From Bolinopsis microptera (Eukaryota > Ctenophora > Tentaculata > Lobata > Bolinopsidae): a DNA stretch of 42,873 nucleotides. Below, piece after piece: positions 28,931 through 38,679 of this stretch. The stretch is taken from assembly GCF_026151205.1 (NCBI RefSeq), contig NW_026971809.1, forward strand, positions 1 to 42,873, given 5' to 3'. Both the position numbers and the translations under genes were made by a program. The notes under the pieces were generated by a model that worked only from the letters and a program-made list of their open reading frames with translations, was not told where the DNA came from and did not search any database. Within the stretch, counting starts at the first letter, position 1. Each line of letters begins with the position of its first letter.

Positions 28931-31900
28931 TCAATCATCATCTGCGTCTGGTTGTCCGCTGGCCTCTGCATCTTCGTACCGCTTCTTCTTCCCGTCCGCC
29001 TGCAGTAACCTCACTGGATTCCTAGTCCTCCCGGATCTCCGAACGGTTAGCGCCGCATCAGGTGGAGCTACCGGGGACTGTTCCATGACCTCCGGAACAC
29101 CGTCGTTCACTTGAGGGTGTAGTTCATCTCGCTGGGGTTGTGTCATCGTAGGGCTGTCCGGCTCCGGAGCCACCTCACTGCTCACTACTCTCTTGTGCGT
29201 TTTCAAGTAGTTGAACCGTCTATCTTTACGCGTGCCTCTACTGTCCTTATCCACTGGCTCCATCGTGTAAGTATATCCGTCACCCTTGATCGCTGTTACC
29301 CTGTATGGCTCCGAGTAGCGGGGGGATGTCTTCCCGCCTTTATTGCTCCTCGCTTCGTCCGTGAGCCTATAACGCACCAAGTCGCCTACTTCGTACGGGG
29401 TTTGGCAGGGTCCTTCTTTCTCCGCTGATTCCACTCTCTCCTCTTGATATTCGACCAGGTTTGTTCGTGCTTGCTCAGTCAACAGTCTGCATTCTTCGTC
29501 CCTCTCCTCCAATACAGTTGTTCCAGGCTTCTTCACCTTATCCCTCTCCTGAGCAATCATGTCGTCTGGTCGGTTAAAATCCCTGCCAAACAAAAGCCTA
29601 GCTGGAGTAAAACCTGTTGTAGCGTTGATCGAGTTGTTGTGGCTCCCTTGTACCAGGTATAAGGCCTCCGGCCACTTCTCCCCATCGTTCTCGCAAAGGC
29701 ACCTGATCTGGTTCATTAACTGGTTCTGCCTCTCTACTTGCCCCTGGCTCTGGGGGTGTCCCGGTGAACCCAACTTGTGTCTGATACCCACTCTTTTACA
29801 CAGTTCCTCGAACACCTCTGCAATAAAATGTGGACCTCTATCCGATCTCATCTTTTCCGGGATCCCGAAAAGACTTATCCATCTTTCGACCACTGCATCT
29901 GCTGCCGTTTTTGCTCTTGCATCAATGCTCGGTACAAAGATTATGAATCGACTAAACACATCTTGCATTTGGAGGACGTACCTGTATGGATGCTCCCTCG
30001 CTGTCTGGAATGGACCAAGAAAATCAAGCATCATCTCCTCCAGAGGTTTTCCGGGTATACTCGTCTTGAACACTGGCGCCTTGTTCGGGTTGTTGACGTG
30101 TTTGTTCAGACCACACTCTTCACATGCCTGAACGTATTGTTCTATGTCTTGCCTCATGTTCGGCCACCAAAAGTTATCTCGTGCCCTCTTCCAGGTGCGT
30201 GTGTTCCCCATATGAGCCGCTGTAGCACTCCTATGAACAAGATTCATAATTTTGTCCCTGTACGTCTTAGGAACTATTACCCTGTTCTTTTCCACTGTTC
30301 CGAAAGGGTTGCTTTCCCGCTTCTTTCCCCCGTTGAACCGTAATCTTAATATCCCCTCTGAGTCGATGAAAATCCTGTCCCTATGCTTCCACATCGCTTT
30401 GACTTCCTCATCGTTGCTCCCGCTGGGCTTCCTCCACGATTCTGATTCGCTATTCCCGGGGTTCAGATCTGTTCCTTTCAAAACCGCCTTACGCATCGTT
30501 TGTACTGCTGCGTCATTGCTCTGCTCGCTCAGGATCTGTTCTCGACTGACAGTTATCGCCTCCTCGCCTCCAGCGGTCATCACGACAAACACTTCGCTAC
30601 GGTCTTTCACAGCTACATTTCCGTCACATTTGACCCGTGAAAGGTAATCAGCTATTCTCATCTCTGGGCTTTTCCCTTTCTTATGAGTGACTTTCATGTC
30701 AAACTGCTGAATCAGGTCTAACCAACGTCCCCTTCTCCCCGTCTCATTCTCCGGTTCAAGTGAACGAAGCCAACTCAGTGCTTGGTGGTCCGTGATAAGG
30801 TTGAACTGCTTGCCTAGATACACTCTGAACTTCACTACCGCCTTTACCATCGCCAACAACTCCTTCTCGGTAGCTGAGTATCCCTGTTCTGCTTTGGATA
30901 ACGCGTGGTGGTAGAATGCCACAGGCTTCAGGGTATCCGGTGCTTCCATGCACCTCTGTGCCAGCATGGCTCCCGCTGCCATTTGACTACAGTCTGTTAC
31001 TAAGGTGAATGGCTTATCCATGTCGGGCAAACTCAACGACACTGCGTCCGCAATCAATTTCTTTATTGTTGAAAATGATTCATTCATTTCCTCCGTCCAC
31101 TTCAGCCGGGCATACGGCTGGTCCGTGATCGCATTATACAATGGCCTGGCAATCTGTGACAATCCTGGTAGCCACCTTTGCACGTAGCCAAACGCACCTA
31201 AAGCCCTTCTAAGCTCTCGTACATTATGAGGGCGCTCTATGCTCCTCAGTTGCTGCACTCTCTGTTCGTTTATCTTCACCATGCCTTCTTTGATGGTGCA
31301 TCCCAAGTAACTGACTTCCCTGACTCCAAACTGGCACTTCTTCGATGCCAAGGCCAGGCCTGCATCCTTCACCTTTTCCAGCACTTTCTTGAGCCGTTTC
31401 ATGAATACCTCCCAAGTTTCCCCCCAGACTAGGATGTCGTCCAAATAGCACAGTGCATCGACAAAGTTTGAACTCCCCAAGATCACTGACATCATCCTTT
31501 GGAACGAATATCCCGCACCTTTCAAACCAAACGGGGTTCTTCCTGCAAACTCATAATGCCCCCATGGTACTACAAATGCCGTTGTCTCCGAATCTTCCTT
31601 TCGTAGTGGTAACTGGTGGTATCCCGACTTTGCATCAAGGACTGCAAAGTACTTAGCCTTCCCCAGCCTGTCCAAAAGATCGTCAATGAGCGGTATTGGA
31701 TGTAAAGTCGCTGTATTTGACTTCTCATTGGTTATCCGATAATCAATCGCCATCCTCAGGCTCCCGTCTTTCTTGCGTGCACACACTATGGGTGACGCCC
31801 ATTGGCTGTTAGATTCCCTGACTACTCCTTGTTTGAGTAGCTCATCGACGTGTTCCCGGACTTCATCGGCTAACTCTTTTGACAACCTCCTCGGCTTGCT

Positions 31901-32932
31901 CACTACTGGTGAGCTGTCCTCCTTCAGCCTTATGGTGTGCTCCACACCCACTCTAACAATAGGCAGCTCTCCTCCCTTATAGAACACACCTTCGTATCTG
32001 TTTAGAAGTCCTATTAATTGACCCCTCTTGCTCGGCTCCAGCTCACTGCACACCAACTCGCTCAATTCCGTTGCTTTGCCTTTCTTTGTCGCCCTGGTGA
32101 ACGCTTTACCCGCATTGTGGTTTGATACCCATACGGTCCCGAGTTCAACTGTAGCAATGGGATCCCCTTCTGCCAGGGTCACTTCTTCCTCTCCTAGATT
32201 TGCTACCCTGATCTGTACCTTACCGCTCTTTGTTCCCTGAACAATCCCGTAAGGTGTGCTTACTAGCTTATCGTCAAACGTTATTGGTTGAACCATATAC
32301 TCCTTACCCATCTCCATGTTGGGGATGTAACATGTCACTAACGCCTCACTCCTGGTAGGGATCTTACGTTCGGCATCCACTACCACTTCCACTGAATTCT
32401 CCTCCTCAATGGTCCCTGCGACGCTGCTCCTGCCTGCGGCTGGGTGGCATAGCAACTCTATCTCTTCACTGTTACCATTGATAGTCATCACACTCTTGTT
32501 GAAGTCAAATGATATGTTGGCTATCCTAGACCAGAAATCTATCCCCAATATCATCGAGCAGATCATCTTCTCAACCACAATGAATCGCTGGTGGGCAAAA
32601 GTCAGTCCACCCACAGAGACAGTTCTTCGTATCTCTCCCGTGACAGGTATTCTTTCGCCGGATACTCCTCTCCCACATAACGCCGATTTCTCCATTGTGG
32701 CCTTCTCCTGTTCTGTGAGTAAGTCTTCACATATTAATGACCACTGGGCCCCTGTATCGAACAGTGCAGTTTCCTCAACTCCATTCTCCCACTTAATCCT
32801 AATATATGGTGTCGAGTTCAGACCCTCTGAAGCGATCCCCTTCATTTGTTGTAACTGCTTCCGCCGTCCTTTACCACCCTTCTCAGGAGTAATGACCCGA
32901 AACTGGGCTCTGGCACATGCCCAAGGTTTCAC
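28931..32932 (-). CDS. Gypsy Pol polyprotein (PR-RT-RH-IN)
   Basis: 1333 codons, with the frame open back to about 33052, so translation probably begins by frameshift from Gag. Domains in order (residues from the frame's first codon at 32932): aspartic protease DTG at 59-61 with ILGID near 128-132; reverse transcriptase with VLDAKSGYHQ (431-440) and YLDD (496-499); RNase H with catalytic residues near D647, E689 (TEKE) and D715 (TDHQ); integrase with zinc-binding H900, H907, C937, C940 and the catalytic triad D970, D1031 (SDRG), E1067 (QGQVERQN); then a C-terminal extension. All key residues are present. The PR-RT-RH-IN order defines Ty3/Gypsy rather than Copia. Confidence 0.95.
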   Translation of the reverse strand: MKPWACARAQFRVITPEKGGKGRRKQLQQMKGIASEGLNSTPYIRIKWENGVEETALFDTGAQWSLICEDLLTEQEKATMEKSALCGRGVSGERIPVTGEIRRTVSVGGLTFAHQRFIVVEKMICSMILGIDFWSRIANISFDFNKSVMTINGNSEEIELLCHPAAGRSSVAGTIEEENSVEVVVDAERKIPTRSEALVTCYIPNMEMGKEYMVQPITFDDKLVSTPYGIVQGTKSGKVQIRVANLGEEEVTLAEGDPIATVELGTVWVSNHNAGKAFTRATKKGKATELSELVCSELEPSKRGQLIGLLNRYEGVFYKGGELPIVRVGVEHTIRLKEDSSPVVSKPRRLSKELADEVREHVDELLKQGVVRESNSQWASPIVCARKKDGSLRMAIDYRITNEKSNTATLHPIPLIDDLLDRLGKAKYFAVLDAKSGYHQLPLRKEDSETTAFVVPWGHYEFAGRTPFGLKGAGYSFQRMMSVILGSSNFVDALCYLDDILVWGETWEVFMKRLKKVLEKVKDAGLALASKKCQFGVREVSYLGCTIKEGMVKINEQRVQQLRSIERPHNVRELRRALGAFGYVQRWLPGLSQIARPLYNAITDQPYARLKWTEEMNESFSTIKKLIADAVSLSLPDMDKPFTLVTDCSQMAAGAMLAQRCMEAPDTLKPVAFYHHALSKAEQGYSATEKELLAMVKAVVKFRVYLGKQFNLITDHQALSWLRSLEPENETGRRGRWLDLIQQFDMKVTHKKGKSPEMRIADYLSRVKCDGNVAVKDRSEVFVVMTAGGEEAITVSREQILSEQSNDAAVQTMRKAVLKGTDLNPGNSESESWRKPSGSNDEEVKAMWKHRDRIFIDSEGILRLRFNGGKKRESNPFGTVEKNRVIVPKTYRDKIMNLVHRSATAAHMGNTRTWKRARDNFWWPNMRQDIEQYVQACEECGLNKHVNNPNKAPVFKTSIPGKPLEEMMLDFLGPFQTAREHPYRYVLQMQDVFSRFIIFVPSIDARAKTAADAVVERWISLFGIPEKMRSDRGPHFIAEVFEELCKRVGIRHKLGSPGHPQSQGQVERQNQLMNQIRCLCENDGEKWPEALYLVQGSHNNSINATTGFTPARLLFGRDFNRPDDMIAQERDKVKKPGTTVLEERDEECRLLTEQARTNLVEYQEERVESAEKEGPCQTPYEVGDLVRYRLTDEARSNKGGKTSPRYSEPYRVTAIKGDGYTYTMEPVDKDSRGTRKDRRFNYLKTHKRVVSSEVAPEPDSPTMTQPQRDELHPQVNDGVPEVMEQSPVAPPDAALTVRRSGRTRNPVRLLQADGKKKRYEDAEASGQPDADDD

Positions 32933-33015
32933 GTCATGCTCCTCCCCTTCTCTGCTGCTAGGTTGCTCTCCAGTATTCTCCCCGCCCCCATCACTCTGCC
33001 CGTCTATAGGGGGCT

Positions 33016-34335
33016 CTACCGAAAATCCGTACCCCTTCCTCTTCCAGCCTTGTCACCTCTTCTTGCCGGTCTCCACGTAGGGTCCTCCTTCTTTCGCACT
33101 GCGCAGTGAAACCATCCCCCTCGGTGTTTCTTTTTACAGTAGAAGCATTCAAGGAATTCTAGTGGTAGCCCGTCTGATGATTCACCACTTCCTCTCGAAC
33201 TGCTGCTCCTGTTTGACCGGCCTGACTCGCCGGATGATTGCTTCCTCCTGTCTCCAGCATGTGACGATGACTTTTGCTCCCACGCGCTAACCGAATATTC
33301 TTGTGCTGCGTTGATGCTGCCGGTCTCCTTACCCATGGCTTTTACTGCGTCGTCCGTCTTCTTTGCTATATCCGCTACCTTCAGGAGGTCCTCCAGGGGT
33401 TTCGCCTCTTGCCGTGATTTCATCCAGCCACCCTCTAGCAGCTTCCGCTTGATCCTCTCGTCCCCCAATCCACTTACAAACTTCCATGCTACCCTTCTGT
33501 CGAGGTCTAATTGGCTATCTCCGTCGTATGCCTCTTTCACCGTCATTTGCAGTCGGGTCATGTAGTCACTGATTGTCTCCCTGGGCTCCTGGATACTCTT
33601 CTCAAACCCAAGAATGTTCAGTTCGATTGCCTGTACATTCGTGAATTTATCCTTCAACTTACTTACAAGTAATTCGTCGTTACTTGTCCACGGATTCAGC
33701 ATGGAGCTCGCAAAACTCACGTAGTCAAATGCTTCCCCTTGCAGACAAAGCGTCAGCTTCCCAGCCCTGTAGGATGGGGAGTCCCACCCTCTCAGTCGTG
33801 CCCGCATGTTCAGCTCTTTGACCACTTTATATCTCTCGATGAACCTTCTCATTGAAACTGCAGAATAGTCCCCGTCGTGTCCGAAAGATAGGTCTATCCT
33901 CTCTTCCTTTCCCATCGCGTCGTACGGCGTCCCCAGTACTTCTTCCTCTACTGGCTCCTGTTTCACCTTGGTGCTTCCTTGGGCCATTTCTCCGCCATAA
34001 CTGCCCGTCAGCATTGTACAGGCTAGTACTGTTTCTGCGCAACTCTTCTGAAAGTACTCCGCCTCAACATTGTCATTCGCCAAGTCCTCTTGGGCCAATG
34101 TCATCCGCTGGAGCAACTCTACTGCTTCCTTGTTCATTTCCTCCCACTTCGCTTTATTCTCCTGGATCCGCTCCTGAACATTGCCAGCATTCTTCTTGAT
34201 CTCCCGGTTCTCTACTTCCAGGGCTGCGATCTTTTCCGACATTTCCTTGTTGTTCTTCATCAACAAAGCCAAGCTGGCCTGTACCTCTTTCATCTGTTCA
34301 TCCATAGCGTCGTTCGTATTCACTTCTGTCACCAA
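33016..34335 (-). CDS. Gypsy Gag polyprotein
   Basis: A 439-residue open frame starting right after the LTR. The first codon is TTG in the primer-site region, so the real start is probably the internal Met in NDAMDEQMKE (about residue 11). An N-terminal coiled-coil-like stretch (KKNAGNVQERIQENKAKWEE) is followed by a capsid-like region with FERYK/IERYKVVKEL and WTSNDELLVSKLKDKF blocks. Near the C terminus is one cysteine-rich knuckle, CFYCKKKHRGGWFHC, which is atypical in spacing, then a basic RG-rich tail. Gag packages the element RNA in virus-like particles in the cytoplasm. It ends with TAG at 33016-33018 and overlaps Pol in another frame. Confidence 0.9.
   Translation of the reverse strand: MVTEVNTNDAMDEQMKEVQASLALLMKNNKEMSEKIAALEVENREIKKNAGNVQERIQENKAKWEEMNKEAVELLQRMTLAQEDLANDNVEAEYFQKSCAETVLACTMLTGSYGGEMAQGSTKVKQEPVEEEVLGTPYDAMGKEERIDLSFGHDGDYSAVSMRRFIERYKVVKELNMRARLRGWDSPSYRAGKLTLCLQGEAFDYVSFASSMLNPWTSNDELLVSKLKDKFTNVQAIELNILGFEKSIQEPRETISDYMTRLQMTVKEAYDGDSQLDLDRRVAWKFVSGLGDERIKRKLLEGGWMKSRQEAKPLEDLLKVADIAKKTDDAVKAMGKETGSINAAQEYSVSAWEQKSSSHAGDRRKQSSGESGRSNRSSSSRGSGESSDGLPLEFLECFYCKKKHRGGWFHCAVRKKEDPTWRPARRGDKAGRGRGTDFR
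33022..33028 (-). promoter_or_regulatory. Candidate -1 frameshift heptamer for Gag-Pol
   Basis: The minus strand reads G GAT TTT in the Gag frame, six bases before the Gag TAG. The Pol frame is -1 to Gag and is open from about 33052 past this point, an overlap of about 37 bases. The heptamer is one base different from the known retroviral slippery type GGAUUUA. I did not establish a downstream pseudoknot. Confidence 0.5.
34321..34334 (-). promoter_or_regulatory. Primer-binding site, probably tRNA-Leu
   Basis: One base after the 5' LTR the minus strand reads TGGTGACAGAAGTG. It starts with the CCA complement TGG and differs at one position from the complement of the animal tRNA-Leu 3' end as I recall it (TGGTGTCAGAAGTG). 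The tRNA assignment is from memory and should be treated as likely. Confidence 0.65.
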
Positions 34336-34421
34336 TGAAATGACTTGCTCTTACCTTTGTAATAAGAGTGAGCTAAAGCTCCATGCTAAGATAAGTAACA
34401 TCGTTAGTAACAATCATAACA
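34336..34421 (-). repeat. 5' LTR (86 bp)
   Basis: It reads TGTTATGATTGTTACTAACG at the start and GCAAGTCATTTCA at the end on the minus strand. It contains a small GAGC-TTTA-GCTC hairpin and a CTCTTA...TAAGAG stem, plus AAAGGTAAGAG, which resembles a splice donor. It is very short for an LTR; the Bombyx mag element (77 bp, from memory) is a precedent. Confidence 0.95.
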
Positions 34422-34425
34422 GTAT

Positions 34426-36676
34426 GCCGAAAAATTCAAACAAAAGTTGAAGACTGGTGGTCCCTGTATATCACCTTGCCCAGTACCCGAGTTGACATCA
34501 AACCAACCTGTAACCTCTCCATTGACCCTAACAGCACTAACTGTGTGAGTGAAGAACGCCTTCATAATTCTAATGTACTTGTCAGGTAAGCCGTAGTGCT
34601 GCATACTTCTCCAAATGAACTGCCTGTCAATTGAATCAAAGCTGCTTTGAAATCAACAAAATTAATGTACAGAGGGATATTATACTCAATGCATTGGTGT
34701 ATAATACAGCGGAGTGAATAAACCTGGTCAATACATGAGCGATTCTGTCTAAAACCACTTTGATTTTCCCGGAGGAATCTTTCCATGCCATTGCTAAGTC
34801 TCCGCAGGAGTATCATCTGCAGGAGCTTCGAGGCTGTGGATCTTAATGTAATGCCTCTGTTGTTAGCGCAATGAGAGGTGTCACCTTTCTTTCCAACGAT
34901 GATAATAACACCTTTGGACCAATCCTCAGGAATCTTCTCATCTTCCCACACTTTCTTGAACAACACAACAAGTTGATCGACCAACCCATCCTGTCCATAC
35001 TTAAGTTGCTCGTTGGTGATACCATCCACTCCTGGACTTTTGTGATTCTTGAGTTTTTTGAGGGCATCAACAATCTCGTTTCTTGTAGGAGCTTCATCCG
35101 AATCGGAAAGGTCGTCAAAACTGGGTTGCGGAGGGATGTTGTCTAGGTCAGAAATATTGGCCTCTTGCGGGGGAGGGTTCAATAGCCTAGAGAAGTGCTC
35201 TTTCCACCTTTCTTTCTGGGCATGTGGGTCGGCAATCAACTGGCCAGATACGTCTCTAACTGCAGTTGACTGCTTCTTCTTCTTTCCAGATATGACATTG
35301 ATCTTCTGCCATACCTCACGTTGCTGACCTTTTCTCGCAGCTTCTTCCAAGTCATTGGCCATTCTACGTGCCCAGTTGTTATCGTCCACCTTGCTACTTT
35401 TTTTAAAGAGCTTATTCAATCTAGAATACTCTGGCCTGTTAGCGTTCGAATTAGGGTCTTTACGCTTAAATTCCTTACGGTTCTTCAATAATTCTTTTGT
35501 CTTCTGAGATTGGTGCCTGTCCTTCTTTTTTCGAGGTCTTTGCCCAAGGATTTCCATGGAAGCTTGTTGGACAGTTGTCTTGAAGTTGTCCCACATTGAT
35601 TCCAGGTCAACCTCAGGTTCCAAACAGTCAAATTTGTTTCTCAGAACAATATTGTATTCGGAAACAAGTGAATGATCACGCAGATGCTCAATAGCAGGAA
35701 TCTCAAGCTTACGTTCCTGCTTCTTTTTCACTGACATAAGCTTCATTCTCAGTCGTGCTCTTACCAAATAGTGATCAGACCCAATGTCAGCCCCTCTACA
35801 AACTTTTACATTTAGCAAGGAGCCTCCAAACTTCTTACTGATACAGATGTGGTCTATTTGGTTTACAGTACGACCATCAGGTGATCTCCACGTACCTTTA
35901 TGTATATCCTTTTGCTGAAACATAGTGCCCCCGATGGTAAGTTGGTGGGCAATGCAAAAGTCCAACAATCGGGTACCATTGTCATTTGATGAGCTGTGAA
36001 GCGAGTGTCCACCAATGACACCTGACATAGAACTGCAGTCCGATGTGACCTTAGCATTAAGATCACCGAGCAGTAATTTTAAATCATGTCGGGGTAGCTC
36101 ATCGAATGCACTTGACAACTGCTGGTAGAATTCATCCTTATCATTATCTGAAGCCCCCTCAGTTGGCGCATATGCCACAACAACAGAGATGTTCAGGTGT
36201 TGACTATGCAGCCTTGCACTCAACAAACGGTCAGATATTGGTAGATAGGAAATTAATGAATTTTTAGTCCTCTTTGAAAGGGTAAGACCGACACCTCGCC
36301 TTCTTATACCGTCCGTCCTCCCTGAATAAATAAGTAAGGAGCCATTATCCAGTAGCTCTGATCCTGTACCAGGCATATGGGTCTCAGTTATACCCAGCAA
36401 GTCCAACTTATACTCAGAGATATTCTCTGATAGCTGGAACAACTGACTTGAACTACTTGTCAGAGATAATACATTCCATGTCCCAAATGTAAGACCTGTT
36501 TTAGAATAATTCGCTGGCTGTTTCTTATTAGAGTCGGAGTCCACATGGGTGATCTGTGGAGAAATAAATCTGCTACAATGACGTGTTCTCCCAACACTCA
36601 TCTGGCCACGGGGGTCCCTTAGGCTTTGCCCCGCCACCTTCATACTGGTATCATCCGTCCTTGCAGAGGGAGCCAC
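34426..36676 (-). pseudogene. RTE ORF, 5' portion: APE endonuclease and first half of RT
   Basis: The frame (first in-frame ATG at about 36643; open upstream through KKRCVAPSAR) encodes endonuclease motifs FGTWNVLSL, GITETHMP, VAYAPTEG, LLGDLNAKV, VNQIDHICIS and GSDHYLVRARL. RT fingers/palm follow: KNHKSPGVDGITNEQLK, GFRQNRSCIDQ, FVDFKAA. At about 34650, just after the catalytic VDF motif, one T appears to be missing, so the frame shifts. The correct continuation (34426-34604, including GTGQGDIQGP) lies in the neighbouring frame. It then runs into the Gypsy element at 34425. The protein cannot be made from this copy. Confidence 0.88.
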
Positions 36677-36967
36677 ACACCGTTTCTTGTTGTTACTTTG
36701 TGATGTTTCTGCAGCAAATGTTTAGAGAGGAAAAGTTGCCAGCATCTCGCACCCGGTTTTTTATCGACCTTTGCCTGTCTAGATCCATAGTGTTTTGTTG
36801 CACGTCATCTGTTTAGACTGGAGTCACCCAGGACAGATTACAATGCTTAATAGTAGCACCTCGAAAAGGATGTGATTCTTCATCACGCACTATGGTCATT
36901 GGAATAGGAGAGGTTATCAGTGACACGATCACTATTCCCTGAGATTAAAAATAATCTCTTGCCACCA

Positions 36968-37521
36968 ATAGCACTATAGGATACTCATTTCTACAGATGC
37001 TACTTTTTGATTTATAACAACGTCTTAGTAAGCTAGTGGGACTCTAATTCTAAAATTTCTTCTGGAATTCGCATTTTCTATAGGATTCAAAGATTGGGAC
37101 TTTAATTTCTAGCACCCCTCCGTTGGACGCTGTAACGTTAATATTTGATAATGCTTGTACGTTGAGAAATGTGATACATTTTGAATGCAGAAAAGCAGCA
37201 ATATTATATGGACTGCTCCTTTTAATAACAATTAGTCATTATCAATTATACTGATATTTAAGAATTATAATCATACAGACAATATAGAATTTGGTGCCCT
37301 AAACAATATACATGTTGTTATCAACAAGGCTGAGTTTTATTATGCTGATTTTAATGGCTCAAATTTGCCAGGAAAACAATTACGTTGGGTCTTAATTCTT
37401 TTATTCAACGACCCACTCTTGGCTCTGTATGCTAATTTCGATAGATAATAGCAAGAGACCTTATGAAGTTATGACTAGTGTGGTCACCAAGCTTGGACTC
37501 TTGTTTAACTGATATTACCCA
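36968..37521. other. Spacer between the RTE element and the GPCR gene
   Basis: Contains the right-hand copy of the RTE target duplication (36968-36978), then AT-rich sequence with no gene. It is the presumed promoter/5' region of the receptor. No clear core promoter element was identified. Confidence 0.45.
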
Positions 37522-38679
37522 ATGTTGTTTGATGTTCTATCATTGAATCAGTATTCAGTAGGCCATAAATATGTAGTTATAAAAATGTCACCCCATAGTA
37601 GATTTCACTCTAACAACTCCTATAATTGCAGAAAAATGAAGATTATGGCAACGGCATTAAATATTTCAACATCAACTCCAGTTTCTACACCCATTCCTAA
37701 CCTGAACCACCTCCTCTCAGAAGAAGAATACAGGATATACGACACCCTTCTAGCAGTTACTCTGACTCTTTGCACTGTAGTCGGTCTCCCTGGTAACTTG
37801 GTCTCTCTTATCTATTTCTACTCCGCAAGCAGACGAGACTTCTCCAGTCTCATTTATACAATAGTGTGCAGTATTGACATCTGCACTTGTGTTGTTCATT
37901 TTCCCGTCATGATAGCACTTTACAACTCCAGAAGACCTGGAATTTTCAGTGAGAACACTTTTTGTGTGGCTTGGATTGTAGTATTTAACTACGTTCAGAA
38001 GATGTCAATGTTCTTGGTAATGCTACTCAGTGTGGCACGGACGGTGACTATAATCTTCTTGCGCCTCAAGATCAGGAAAAAGTTCCTAATAACTGCTTTT
38101 CTCACGTACACTGCATTCCTAATGGTGTGGGACGTTTTGATTTTTGTTTTCGGAGGCCTAGATAAATGGTATGGCTATTATGAGTTTGATGTTTTTTGCT
38201 ATTATGATTTGTATTCGAAGCCATTTTCTTATATCAATGAACTGATTGAAGCTTTTTGTATTGGTCTCCCACCAGTCCTAACAACCATCAGTTTCACCAT
38301 ATTTGTCTACAAATTGCTACGGAATCGTCACGTGTCCAGAATGAACAGACGAAAACGCCAAGCTGCTGTTACCATGGCAATGTTTACTGCTTTGTTTCTT
38401 ACGTGTAACTCACCATGCCTTCTAAACATCGTTTTTTGGTTCCTCACTAAGTTGCACCACGGCTACCCAGGCCCAATCTACGCGTCTCCTTTTATGGCAT
38501 ATTACAGCTGGTTAATCTCAGATGTTGTCTGCACAGTTCTTAACGCCTCACTCAATCCAGTCCTTTATTTCTGCAGAATGGAACACGTCAGATTCTGGGT
38601 ATCTACAAGAGGATACAAAAGAACTGGAAATAGACCATCATCTCAACACGTGAGCTTAGCACGTGACCTTAGCACGTGA
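37522..38679 (+). CDS. Class A (rhodopsin-like) G protein-coupled receptor, orphan
   Basis: A 385-codon single-exon frame with seven hydrophobic segments (about residues 74-98, 106-128, 145-168, 178-200, 225-250, 270-295, 315-342). TM1 has GLPGN. A Cys at the start of TM3 (TFCVAW) and one in the second extracellular loop (VFCYYD) can form the conserved disulfide. TM6 has TCNSP in place of CWxP. TM7 carries a canonical NPVLY (NPxxY). The DRY motif reads ART, losing the acidic residue, so the ionic lock is absent. N-glycosylation is likely at NIS near the N terminus. The more probable start is Met39 (37636): it follows a splice-acceptor-like TATAATTGCAG and removes a featureless leader. The last eight residues and the stop fall in a 13-bp satellite. 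Ligand unknown; it resembles lineage-expanded receptors of cnidarians. Confidence 0.88.
   Translation: MLFDVLSLNQYSVGHKYVVIKMSPHSRFHSNNSYNCRKMKIMATALNISTSTPVSTPIPNLNHLLSEEEYRIYDTLLAVTLTLCTVVGLPGNLVSLIYFYSASRRDFSSLIYTIVCSIDICTCVVHFPVMIALYNSRRPGIFSENTFCVAWIVVFNYVQKMSMFLVMLLSVARTVTIIFLRLKIRKKFLITAFLTYTAFLMVWDVLIFVFGGLDKWYGYYEFDVFCYYDLYSKPFSYINELIEAFCIGLPPVLTTISFTIFVYKLLRNRHVSRMNRRKRQAAVTMAMFTALFLTCNSPCLLNIVFWFLTKLHHGYPGPIYASPFMAYYSWLISDVVCTVLNASLNPVLYFCRMEHVRFWVSTRGYKRTGNRPSSQHVSLARDLST

Larger units (their letters stand above)
28298..34421 (-). mobile_element. Intact Ty3/Gypsy LTR retrotransposon with 86-bp LTRs
   Basis: Identical 86-bp direct repeats at 28298-28383 (3' LTR) and 34336-34421 (5' LTR) start TG and end CA on the minus strand. 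A 4-bp duplication, GTAT on the plus strand, flanks it at 28294-28297 and 34422-34425. A tRNA primer site follows the 5' LTR and a purine-rich tract (GAGATATGAGGAG) abuts the 3' LTR. Gag (439 codons) and Pol (1333 codons) have no internal stops. Identical LTRs and open ORFs indicate a very recent, possibly active insertion. No env-like ORF is present. Confidence 0.95.
27335..36967 (-). mobile_element. RTE-like non-LTR retrotransposon, full length, split by a Gypsy insertion
   Basis: The 11-bp sequence ATAGCACTATA occurs at 27324-27334 and 36968-36978, immediately outside the element, as a target-site duplication. On the minus strand the element starts at 36967, has about 290 bp of 5' UTR, an endonuclease/RT ORF, and a very short 3' UTR ending in a (GTA)n microsatellite (27333-27348), the RTE habit. 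Removing the 6124-bp Gypsy element and one 4-bp duplication leaves about 3.5 kb, the usual RTE length. Apart from the insertion I see a single one-base frameshift. Confidence 0.9.

Noticed and set aside
29138-34338. Many plus-strand ORFs of 60-220 codons
   Set aside because: All lie antisense to the intact Gypsy gag and pol and are codon-bias shadows.
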